Shown piece by piece: positions 34,043 to 41,524 of a stretch of DNA of 64,000 bases; within the stretch, counting starts at the first letter, position 1, and each line of letters opens with the position of its first letter. This stretch comes from Pseudobdellovibrionaceae bacterium. GTDB taxonomy: Bacteria; Bdellovibrionota; Bdellovibrionia; Bdellovibrionales; Bdellovibrionaceae. A model generated the notes under the pieces. The model searched no databases. It was not told where the DNA came from and was given only the letters and a program-made list of their open reading frames with translations. The stretch lies in contig JALHMX010000007.1 of the NCBI GenBank assembly GCA_022843825.1, positions 53,619-117,618 on the forward strand, in the 5' to 3' direction. The position numbers and the translations under genes were made by a program.

Positions 34043-35182
34043 TTAACGAGCTTCTGCCGGCGACCATTTTAGACCATCTTTTCCCACCCATTTTGAACGT
34101 GGGCGGTAGATACGATTTTTTTCATATTGCTCCATAGCGTGGGCTATCCATCCTGATACGCGTGAGGCTGCGAAAATAGGGGTGAATATATCCGTTGGAA
34201 TCCCCATCGCGTGATAAACCGTTGCCGAATAAAAATCGACATTGGGCATAAGACCCTTTTCTTTTTGCATAGTATCGTCAATTAAAACTGACATCTGGTA
34301 CAATTCAGGCTTTCCAATTTTTTTCGTTAACTGTTCGGAAAATTTTCTTAAAATAGCTGCACGAGGGTCGCCATTTTTGTATACGCGATGACCAATACCC
34401 ATCACTTTTTCTTTAGCCTCTAAAGCGTCTTTTACAAATTGTTGGGCATTTTCAATTGTGCCTATTTTAGCTAGCATCACCATCACCTGCTCATTCGCAC
34501 CGCCATGAAGTGGGCCTTTTAAGGCGCCGATTGCAGAGACGATGGCAGAATGTAAATCGGATAAAGAAGATGTTGTGACCCGCGTAGCAAAAGCTGAACA
34601 ATTCAACTCATGATCGGCATGAAGAATTAAACAAGTATCAAAAAGTTTAACTAAATCCGCATCAGGCTCTCCGCCCTTTAACATATACATAAAATTCCAT
34701 GCCATTGACTTTCCGTTTTTTGGCGCTAAAACTTCTCGTCCATTACGAATCGCTTCAAAAGCCGTAACTAATGAGCTCATTTGCGCTGTCAATCGCAAAG
34801 CTTTACGACGATTAGCTTCAATGGAGTTATCACCAGCATCAGTATCCCAGTGTGACATCAAAGATACTGCAGTTCTTAACCATGCCATAGGATGAACATT
34901 TTTAGTGGGTATAGTTTTTAATACGCTTACAAAGTCCGGCGCCAATTTCATATTTTGATTTAATTCGGTAGAAAATTTTTCTAACTCTGATTTATTAGGT
35001 AATCGATTATTCCATAATAAATAGGTCACCTCTTCAAACGTTGAATGAGAGGCTAAGTCTTCAATAGTATAACCACGATAACTTAATGTATTTCCAAGAA
35101 TTGAAGATACCGCTGTGGTACATGCAACAACGCCTTCTAAACCTTTATCTATAGCTCCATCAAAATTAACTACTTCAGCCAC
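34043..35182 (-). CDS. gltA: Citrate synthase
   Basis: The enzyme condenses oxaloacetate and acetyl-CoA at the entry of the TCA cycle. The 379-residue product has the catalytic triad regions HADHELNCS, GIGHRVYKNGDPRA (His) and NVDFYSATVYHAMGIP (Asp), and LHGGANEQVM. The length fits the short Gram-positive/archaeal-type or 2-methylcitrate synthase-like group rather than the long NADH-regulated E. coli type, so methylcitrate synthase remains an alternative; no prp genes are nearby. The start is GTG 35180-35182 with AAGGAG at good distance. It heads an operon with the WHy and HIT genes. Confidence 0.92.
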   Translation of the reverse strand: MAEVVNFDGAIDKGLEGVVACTTAVSSILGNTLSYRGYTIEDLASHSTFEEVTYLLWNNRLPNKSELEKFSTELNQNMKLAPDFVSVLKTIPTKNVHPMAWLRTAVSLMSHWDTDAGDNSIEANRRKALRLTAQMSSLVTAFEAIRNGREVLAPKNGKSMAWNFMYMLKGGEPDADLVKLFDTCLILHADHELNCSAFATRVTTSSLSDLHSAIVSAIGALKGPLHGGANEQVMVMLAKIGTIENAQQFVKDALEAKEKVMGIGHRVYKNGDPRAAILRKFSEQLTKKIGKPELYQMSVLIDDTMQKEKGLMPNVDFYSATVYHAMGIPTDIFTPIFAASRVSGWIAHAMEQYEKNRIYRPRSKWVGKDGLKWSPAEAR

Positions 35183-35247
35183 TGCGACTCCTTATCACTA
35201 ACGATACTTTACTGTTTGGATTGTCTTAAAATTGTTCCGATACAATA

Positions 35248-36132
35248 CTATTTTTTAGCCAGCTTAACAATATTATCTTTTACTTCGATGACAATGACAG
35301 TCTGATCCTTGATAGGTTGCTCTAGGCCAGACTTGATTTGCGCTTGAATAAACATTTGATTGCGTAGCTCGTGCACCCCGCCAGCAAGAGTTTCTTCAGC
35401 CACACTGACCAGCTCGTCCTGGCTTAAAACATTTAAAAGTCCCTCAGAGGCCAAACAAATGCGAAAACCAGCTTTTAAATCTACATCCAACGATGTGTAT
35501 TCAGTCTGGCTGTCCTTGCTTATTCCTTCCCGATCTGAAGAGATGATGCGCATATATTCATTGGCCGATGAATTTGTGGGCTGTACTAATCCCATAATTT
35601 TTCCGACGCAAGAAAATGTCATGGTCATATGACGCCGGTCAATAACACCATAAAAAAGCTGCACGGACTCTTTGTCGATAGCAATTTTTTTAAGCTCCTC
35701 ACCTAAAATCTTTACTGTGTCTACAACGGTGGCCTTTTTGTGACCCTCTAAAATATCTGTATGTTGCAGCAAAACCGATAAGAATGTCGCTGACATCGAA
35801 TAGCTTGAAGACGACGCCAAAAGCACGCCAAACTTCATTTTATCCGCGTGGGGATATATATCAAAATAGTCTCCGCCATGCTTTGTCCCGTACGTAAATT
35901 TACGGCTAATCAAAAAACCTGGAAACTCCGGCAAATCGGTAGGAACTAACGCTTTATGCAGATGATTTAATGCCGCTACATCTTGCTTAGAATTATTTAA
36001 CATCAAATCCAAATTATTTGAAAACTTAAGAAGCTCTTTTTGATAGACTTCAATCTCGCGCGCTTTTAAACGTAACTCATTTTCAAGCTCGGCTATTTTG
36101 TTCTTTAGGGTATTTATTTCCTGTGCTGACAT
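35248..36132 (-). CDS. SpoIIE/RsbU-type PPM phosphatase homologue, probably inactive
   Basis: The 294-residue product has an N-terminal coiled coil (about 1-60) and a PPM phosphatase-like domain. FTYGTKHGGDYFDIYPH keeps the first aspartates (D88, D91), but the following D-x-x-G-K-G metal site is replaced by ASSSSYSMSA (106-115) and the later SDG motif reads ASEG. The final IKDQTVIVIEV keeps an Asp. With several metal ligands lost it may be a non-catalytic regulator, for example of an anti-anti-sigma partner. No STAS or anti-sigma gene is adjacent. It stands between gltA and the isoprenoid operon. Confidence 0.75.
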   Translation of the reverse strand: MSAQEINTLKNKIAELENELRLKAREIEVYQKELLKFSNNLDLMLNNSKQDVAALNHLHKALVPTDLPEFPGFLISRKFTYGTKHGGDYFDIYPHADKMKFGVLLASSSSYSMSATFLSVLLQHTDILEGHKKATVVDTVKILGEELKKIAIDKESVQLFYGVIDRRHMTMTFSCVGKIMGLVQPTNSSANEYMRIISSDREGISKDSQTEYTSLDVDLKAGFRICLASEGLLNVLSQDELVSVAEETLAGGVHELRNQMFIQAQIKSGLEQPIKDQTVIVIEVKDNIVKLAKK

Positions 36133-36189
36133 GTAAACATTTTAAAGGTAAGCCAAAATAGTCTCAAGGACTCCTTTTTAGTAACTAGA

Positions 36190-37086
36190 CTAAAATCTCA
36201 TAGCTTCTTCTAAGTACGTTTTCTCAGTCTCAGCGGTCTGCAGGATATTTCGAGGCAAGTAACTTACACTTTCATCTTGAAGTTGACGAGAAAGCTCAAC
36301 GTGTTTAATTGAAGCTTGAGCTTTCAAGGATTTTAAAAAGTTCTTTCCATAGGATAAACGTCTTAAAATAAGTGCCGTTGAATAAAATGCATTTAATTGC
36401 GAAGGTTCTTCCTGCTTGCGACTGTAAAAATGCCCCCACATCGCATAAAGCAAAAGCTGAACTAGATACATTGTTATCAAAAGAATAACTATAAACTCTA
36501 AGCGATAACCAAAAACGGTTCTTGAGAAATAACCTGCATAGTTCATGAATTGATAAATTTGAAGGCCAATCAAGGTCGAAATCACCACGCTTATAAACTG
36601 CACTATCGAAAAATACAAAATGACGGTTCTAATTTTTCCTTCTAACCTCGCTGTAAGTTTCAGGTATTTTAGGGGCTGACCTAAAAAAATGCCGACAACG
36701 ATGGACGCTCCTAAAATAACATGCATATCGCCCTGAGAAATAAAATAAAGCACTAAGGCCAGGGGTATATTTATAAGCCCAAGGAAGTAACTGCATATGA
36801 TTCCGATGGCTATACCCGCTGCCCAGTTTGGAGAATACACAAACTGAATTAAACTGGGAATATCGGCGAATATTTGATGCTGATACCGAAAAGGATTTAA
36901 AAATAAAACTGCTATTAAGACCAAAAGGGGCCAGTTAGAAAATGGGGAAAAGCAAAGCCGCATCAGCGCAGTTTTGAAGTCCAACATTTTGAAATCATAA
37001 GAAAGCAAAGCTTCGTGTTCAGCTTTTTTTGAGAATAATAGTAAAACATTATCTTTTACAGCTCGGCTAATTTGAGTAGATATCAT
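36190..37086 (-). CDS. Multi-pass membrane protein of unknown function
   Basis: The 298-residue product has about five hydrophobic segments (near 40-60, 75-110, 125-160 and 175-215 from this start) flanked by soluble ends, the C-terminal tail rich in Ser and Glu. No domain is recognised. I chose ATG 37084-37086 (MISTQISRAV) because the longer frame reaching 37140 overlaps rsmJ by 74 bases; this start still overlaps it by 20. It is the last gene of a four-gene operon after the polyprenyl synthase, UbiA-like and rsmJ genes. Confidence 0.65.
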   Translation of the reverse strand: MISTQISRAVKDNVLLLFSKKAEHEALLSYDFKMLDFKTALMRLCFSPFSNWPLLVLIAVLFLNPFRYQHQIFADIPSLIQFVYSPNWAAGIAIGIICSYFLGLINIPLALVLYFISQGDMHVILGASIVVGIFLGQPLKYLKLTARLEGKIRTVILYFSIVQFISVVISTLIGLQIYQFMNYAGYFSRTVFGYRLEFIVILLITMYLVQLLLYAMWGHFYSRKQEEPSQLNAFYSTALILRRLSYGKNFLKSLKAQASIKHVELSRQLQDESVSYLPRNILQTAETEKTYLEEAMRF

Positions 37087-37780
37087 AACGAATAATTTTT
37101 CCTTTAATATGGCCTGCTGGTTTAATGTTTTTAAATTCAAAAGCGTCCGCAGACAAAGGGCGCTTAACTACACATCGTTTAAATCTTTTTGAATTGAGCG
37201 CCGCGGCTAAAACACTTTCAGCATCATTATCTGCACCAACTAGGCTTTTAAAAAAAAGCATTTCTTGCTTGGGTAATGCTGATTTAGTTTTTGTTGGAAA
37301 CATGGGATCGAAATAACACACATCAAAACTCTGCTCACTTGAATTTAAATAAGCAAGGGCTTCAGAAAAAACAAACTGAAGTTGCTCTTGGAAATTTGCA
37401 TTTTTCCATGCGTTTTCTAAAGCGCAATAAATAAATGGATTTCTCTCGATAGCCGTAACTTCATAACCCAGTTGGGCCAAAAAAACTGCATCCACACCCA
37501 TACCGGCCGATATATCTAAAACGCGTTTACCATACTTACCAGAACCTAGTGCTCTGCTTAAAGGCTCGGATCCAATTCCTGATTTGCGTTTATGATAATG
37601 AGTGCGGTCATTTTCAAAATCAATTTGAAATTTTCTTTGTTCACTATCGATAAAGATCGGACAAGGATCATCGTATAAAATCGATATGTTTATTTGTTCA
37701 GAATCATATGGCTTTAAAAAGTTAGACCACTTTTCGCTTAAAGCTCGAAACTTGTCATTCCTCACAACGTGACTAATCAT
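37067..37780 (-). CDS. rsmJ: 16S rRNA (guanine-1516 N2)-methyltransferase RsmJ
   Basis: RsmJ methylates G1516 of 16S rRNA. The 237-residue product has the SAM-binding motif VLDISAGMGVDAVFLAQLG, the acidic ERNP turn, and the family-specific segment VCYFDPMFPTKTKSALPKQEM with the DPMFP catalytic loop, then FKSLVGADNDAESVL and VVKRPLSA, which align with E. coli RsmJ. It overlaps the UbiA-like gene by four bases (ATGA) and the downstream membrane protein gene by about 20. Confidence 0.88.
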   Translation of the reverse strand: MISHVVRNDKFRALSEKWSNFLKPYDSEQINISILYDDPCPIFIDSEQRKFQIDFENDRTHYHKRKSGIGSEPLSRALGSGKYGKRVLDISAGMGVDAVFLAQLGYEVTAIERNPFIYCALENAWKNANFQEQLQFVFSEALAYLNSSEQSFDVCYFDPMFPTKTKSALPKQEMLFFKSLVGADNDAESVLAAALNSKRFKRCVVKRPLSADAFEFKNIKPAGHIKGKIIRYDIYSN

Positions 37781-38862
37781 AAAATCCAGTTTAAATAATT
37801 AATTAAGTACCACGTTTGCTCCAAAACAAGAATAACCGTCATAATGATAAATAATCTAAAGCCTGTGTGACGAACGCGTGCTAATGACGACCCTATGGGC
37901 GAACCTGCATTTGAAATTACGGTATATGTCGGCACAGTACACAATCCTAGGCTTATAATACTGAGTGCCAACCAATATACGCTACCGTAAAAATAGTGAT
38001 ATCCTGTCCACAGAGCCAAAAATAAACTCCACCAAGTTTTCAAATAAGTTTTTGATTTGTCAAAACCCATATGGGTCAAAGTATTTTTAATTCCTGACTG
38101 TGAGGTTTCAAATAGATTCGCATACTGAACCAAATATAATAAAAATAATACCGCTACACCCCACATTACACCAAAAACCAAAATTTCGGTGTCTACTCCT
38201 GAACCCAAAGAAACTTGATATCCAGCGCACAAAGCTGGCCCTAATATTAAAAATAATAAAAATTCAGAAAAATATTTATGCTTATAATTATTTTTGGTTA
38301 AAAAGTTCCCCAGAAAAAAAAGGAGCAAGGTAATTGCCGCTACTCTGCCCGCTTCATACTGGCTGTAACATACAGGTATGGCAAATAGTGCCGCCGCTAA
38401 AATAAAGATCCAACTGATTTTATGAGCCTGATGCGCTGTCACCCATCCTAATATAATTGGCTTTTCACTGCTAGATTTAATAATACGATCAAATCCTGAC
38501 ACGTGATCAAAGACATCATTTCGTATATTCAGTCCCGCAAATAAAAGTATTGACGCTACGGCAGCCAAACCAAAACTTGGCAGATCAAATAGGCGTTGAT
38601 AAATAAAATTCTTAACAAATACATAATACAAAGGAATAAAAATAAGAAAAAAGTAGTTCCACTTAATCAAACGCGAAAGTAATTTAAAAAAGCTAGGTCT
38701 ACTAATAGATGACACTGGAAGAATCTCAAATGTAATGGACTCCTGTGGCGTTCCAACATTTAAAGACTCTATGGGTAGAGCGCGTTCTGTTGCTGAAAAG
38801 TTTCCCCAAATATATTTTGAGTATTCAGCGTCCGTCTTTTTTAAAGTCAGAAAACGACTCAT
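37777..38862 (-). CDS. UbiA-family prenyltransferase-like membrane protein
   Basis: The 361-residue product has a soluble N-terminus (about 1-68) and eight to nine membrane segments. The first Asp-rich motif is present as NIRNDVFDHVSGFDR (N115, D116, D119, D125). The second, D-x-x-x-D in relatives such as MenA in this window (NNLRDIYQDKLVNKKTL), corresponds to ANLFETSQSGIKNTL, with Glu and Ser replacing the aspartates. Prenyl transfer to an aromatic acceptor is the family reaction; the altered second motif makes activity uncertain. It shares one base with the polyprenyl synthase gene upstream, whose product would supply its prenyl donor. Confidence 0.75.
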   Translation of the reverse strand: MSRFLTLKKTDAEYSKYIWGNFSATERALPIESLNVGTPQESITFEILPVSSISRPSFFKLLSRLIKWNYFFLIFIPLYYVFVKNFIYQRLFDLPSFGLAAVASILLFAGLNIRNDVFDHVSGFDRIIKSSSEKPIILGWVTAHQAHKISWIFILAAALFAIPVCYSQYEAGRVAAITLLLFFLGNFLTKNNYKHKYFSEFLLFLILGPALCAGYQVSLGSGVDTEILVFGVMWGVAVLFLLYLVQYANLFETSQSGIKNTLTHMGFDKSKTYLKTWWSLFLALWTGYHYFYGSVYWLALSIISLGLCTVPTYTVISNAGSPIGSSLARVRHTGFRLFIIMTVILVLEQTWYLINYLNWIL

Positions 38863-39818
38863 TAGGATTTCTTCCTGAAATATAAAAGATCCGTTAATGA
38901 ATTTAAAACTCGAATCAACTGTTCAATAGCGTTTTGATCCAGCGACATTTTGACCAAATGAGCCTTTAGCTGTTGAACATAGTGATGGTATAATTTTATT
39001 TTTTCTGTGTTGATAGCATCAAACTCGGCCACTGACTTTAAAAAATTTTCCTTTCCTGAAAACACCGCATAGAAATCATTTAAGTCTTGGGACTTCACCA
39101 TTTTATCGATCTGAGCGCGACTCATGTCTGCAGAAATGAACGCTCCGAATGAGTTTAAATATCCTGCTTTTAAATCGCCCAATATAACTTTGCCTTCATA
39201 GTTACGAATATCGTAGTCCAAAAGATCGTCACTACGTTGGAATAGCTGTCCGAGTAAAGTACCCATTTCTGATAAAATGTTATGTAATTCTTTATCGTTA
39301 TTTTCTAATGCAATAAATGGAGCTCGCAAGCACCACTTAAATAAAGAAGCCGTTTTTAAATTATGAATTCGATCGAGTTGCGGAACTGAAATAAAAAAAT
39401 CACCAACTACTGAGTCTTGTAACCATTCCCCTTCTAGCAAGTCAGATATAATTTCACTGGTGTATTGAACTAATCGAATGTTTCCATGCCCTGATAAATT
39501 CACCATGACCCGTGCAAGTAAGTAATCCCCGGCCAATACAGCATACTCTGGTGAATACTTGGTCCATGCCGCCGGTTTTCCACGACGAAGTTGAGAACGA
39601 TCGATCAAATCATCATGCAATAATGAAGCGTTATGAATAAACTCGATGGTTTGGCACAAAAGATTTTCAACATCAGAATCTAACTTTAAAGGACGAGCCA
39701 CTATTTGAACAAGTTTTGAGCGAAAGCCTTTGCCCCCGGTAAATAAATCATCATACAAAGAATTAAGCTTTGGCAAGTATGCAGGAAAATCCTGAGGACT
39801 AAAAATTTTAACAGCCAT
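38862..39818 (-). CDS. Polyprenyl diphosphate synthase
   Basis: This 318-residue trans-prenyl synthase extends allylic diphosphates with isopentenyl diphosphate, giving quinone side chains. The first Asp-rich motif is in LLHDDLIDRSQLRRGKPA and the second in QRSDDLLDYD; GGKGFRSKLVQ near the start corresponds to the IPP-binding GGKRxRP motif. The last third is divergent, with GDLKAGYLNSF in place of the usual K-x-x-D-L-x-x-G-K. Chain length cannot be predicted. It is the first gene of a four-gene operon and is divergent from the YkgJ gene. Confidence 0.87.
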   Translation of the reverse strand: MAVKIFSPQDFPAYLPKLNSLYDDLFTGGKGFRSKLVQIVARPLKLDSDVENLLCQTIEFIHNASLLHDDLIDRSQLRRGKPAAWTKYSPEYAVLAGDYLLARVMVNLSGHGNIRLVQYTSEIISDLLEGEWLQDSVVGDFFISVPQLDRIHNLKTASLFKWCLRAPFIALENNDKELHNILSEMGTLLGQLFQRSDDLLDYDIRNYEGKVILGDLKAGYLNSFGAFISADMSRAQIDKMVKSQDLNDFYAVFSGKENFLKSVAEFDAINTEKIKLYHHYVQQLKAHLVKMSLDQNAIEQLIRVLNSLTDLLYFRKKS

Positions 39819-39906
39819 AAAACTCCAATTTTACCAATGACGGAAGAGCAAATATTCACCTAAGTTTATCTTGAGTCAAGGTGCACTCCTCGAGTAGCAT
39901 AATTTA

Positions 39907-40350
39907 ATGTCAAAAGCTGCCCCATTCTATGAAAAAGGACTCCGTTTTCAGTGCCAGGGATCTGGAAACTGCTGCACCTCACATGGTGAATTTGGTTTTG
40001 TATTTCTGACGATCGATGACCGTCGCCGTTTTGCTAAACATCTCAAGACATCTACTGCCGTATTCACACGCAAATATTGTGATCTTAAGGACGGCGTTTG
40101 GCACCTTAAAGAAGACCCTAAAAACCCTGACTGCATGTTTTTAAAAAATAAGAGGTGCTCGGTATACGAAGCCCGTCCCACCCAATGTCGCACATGGCCC
40201 TTCTGGCCCGAGGTCATGAACCCCAAAAGTTGGACAAAAGAAGTCGCTAGCTTCTGCCCTGGAGTCGGCAAAGGTCCGCTGCGTAGCAAAGCTGAAATTG
40301 AAACCACTATTCTGGAAGATTTTGAAAATTCAAAAAAGTTTGGGAGCTAA
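39907..40350 (+). CDS. YkgJ-family cysteine cluster protein
   Basis: The 147-residue product carries the YkgJ zinc/iron-chelating pattern: CQGSGNCCTSHGEF (C-x6-C-C near residues 15-23), later CMFLKNKRCSVYEARPTQCRTWPFWP, with the final Cys at SFCPGVG. The family's function is unknown. It begins a two-gene unit with the DUF456 gene six bases downstream. Confidence 0.9.
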   Translation: MSKAAPFYEKGLRFQCQGSGNCCTSHGEFGFVFLTIDDRRRFAKHLKTSTAVFTRKYCDLKDGVWHLKEDPKNPDCMFLKNKRCSVYEARPTQCRTWPFWPEVMNPKSWTKEVASFCPGVGKGPLRSKAEIETTILEDFENSKKFGS

Positions 40351-40356
40351 TAAATT

Positions 40357-40857
40357 ATGGAAACTTTTAACTTAGATAATAATTTTTGGGCCTGGGCCAT
40401 ATTAATCACATCCTTCTTCATTGGAAGCTTGGGCACATTACTTCCTGGCTTACCTGGAGCAACTATTATTTTTTTCGGAGTAATTGCTCACAAATTTTTA
40501 CTTCCACCCACCTTTTCTTGGGTTACCGTTAGCATTGTCGGGGCACTGGCTTTAATTTCATGGATCGTGGATTTTCTAGCTGGCGTCTGGGGCGCGAAAC
40601 TGGGCGGAGCTACCCGCAAAGGACTTATCGGAGCCGCCATAGGTGGATTCTTAGGAATTTTTTGGGGCATCCCCGGCCTTATTATAGGACCTTTCATCGG
40701 TGCTGTTACTGGTGATCTTATCGCGAAAAGAAACGAGCTATCCGCTTTACTCAAATCAGGATTTGGCGCCTCTCTGGGATTTTTTATGTCTATTATTGCT
40801 CGCTTTATAATTTTATTGATATTAGCGGTTGTGATTACTATTGCCGTGATCGTGTGA
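40357..40857 (+). CDS. DUF456 membrane protein
   Basis: The 166-residue product has four membrane segments and the Gly-rich pattern of DUF456: GSLGTLLPGLPGATIIFFG, then a WIVDFLAGVWGAKLGGATRKG loop and Gly-zipper helices (GAAIGGFLGIFWGIPGLIIGPFIGAVTGDLI). Function is unknown. It follows the YkgJ gene closely and is followed by a hairpin at 40886-40921. Confidence 0.88.
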   Translation: METFNLDNNFWAWAILITSFFIGSLGTLLPGLPGATIIFFGVIAHKFLLPPTFSWVTVSIVGALALISWIVDFLAGVWGAKLGGATRKGLIGAAIGGFLGIFWGIPGLIIGPFIGAVTGDLIAKRNELSALLKSGFGASLGFFMSIIARFIILLILAVVITIAVIV

Positions 40858-40885
40858 TTTAAAAATATATTGGCCATTAAAATGC

Positions 40886-40921
40886 AAAAAGCAGCGGTGA
40901 ACTCACTCATCCCTGCTTTTT
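40886..40921 (+). terminator. Terminator-like hairpin after the DUF456 gene
   Basis: AAAAAGCAG (40886-40894) pairs with CTGCTTTTT (40913-40921) around an 18-base loop, ending in a T run on the plus strand and, by symmetry, also on the minus strand. It separates the DUF456 gene from the small ORF downstream. Confidence 0.55.
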
Positions 40922-40958
40922 GAGCCTTTCGGCGACTCTTTTTTAAGGAGGTGACCGA

Positions 40959-41090
40959 ATGGCGGATTTAAAATACTGTCGTGACAGACAGAATAAGAAT
41001 CGGCGTATTTGGTGGGTAACTTTAGTCCTAAAAATAATTTTATTATTATTAAAAGTGATTAAAAGCTGCCTCGACTTAATTAGACCTTAG
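40959..41090 (+). CDS. 43-residue small membrane protein (candidate)
   Basis: AAGGAGGTG followed after five bases by ATG opens a 43-codon frame ending in TAG. The peptide is basic at its start (YCRDRQNKNRR), has one membrane segment (about 18-36, IWWVTLVLKIILLLL), and ends CLDLIRP. The consensus ribosome binding site, the positive-inside charge bias and the terminator just upstream support a real gene. No homologue is recognised. It may be a toxin-like or regulatory small membrane protein; that is only a possibility. Confidence 0.55.
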   Translation: MADLKYCRDRQNKNRRIWWVTLVLKIILLLLKVIKSCLDLIRP

Positions 41091-41194
41091 TCAAACTTGA
41101 GTTTTCTTTGACCTGATTTTTAAATAAGGACCGAAGAAGGGACTTTAAATCTTCGCCAAAAGGATTCATGGATGCAGGGATGAGTCTGAGTTCC

Positions 41195-41524
41195 TTAGTT
41201 TAACTTGGTCTTTATAAATCCCAAAATCGTATTATGCCCTGGCGGATTGTCGCGATCTAACTTCAACTCGGCCTTTGGCACTGAATACAATTCAAGTTCC
41301 CCTTCATTGGGGTAGTAGCCAAAGGCCTGATCACCCTTTTCACAAACACCTAGACAGCCGGAAACCATCACGCGTATTTTTAAGTGATCTTTATTTTCGT
41401 TTTTAAGTACTGCTCGTAAGCTGGTTTTAAGGTTTTCTGCGTTATCAGGTTCAGAAAAATCTTTTCCACACTTATTGCAAATAAACAAACTGGCTTGATT
41501 AAATTTAGGAGCGTGTTTTTTCAT
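41195..41524 (-). CDS. Thioredoxin-like [2Fe-2S] ferredoxin
   Basis: The 109-residue product has the four cysteines of the thioredoxin-like 2Fe-2S ferredoxin family: FICNKCGKDF and VMVSGCLGVCEKGDQAF. The order C-x2-C then SGCLGVCE matches, although the first pair spacing is shorter than in the classical NADH-dehydrogenase 24-kDa subunit. It overlaps the end of the menC-menE fusion gene by 20 bases and so lies in the menaquinone operon. An electron-transfer role in that pathway is not established. Confidence 0.82.
   Translation of the reverse strand: MKKHAPKFNQASLFICNKCGKDFSEPDNAENLKTSLRAVLKNENKDHLKIRVMVSGCLGVCEKGDQAFGYYPNEGELELYSVPKAELKLDRDNPPGHNTILGFIKTKLN

Noticed and set aside
40488..40910. 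140-codon ORF opposite the DUF456 gene
   Set aside because: It is antisense to a clear DUF456 membrane protein and reads as a low-complexity Pro/Ala shadow.
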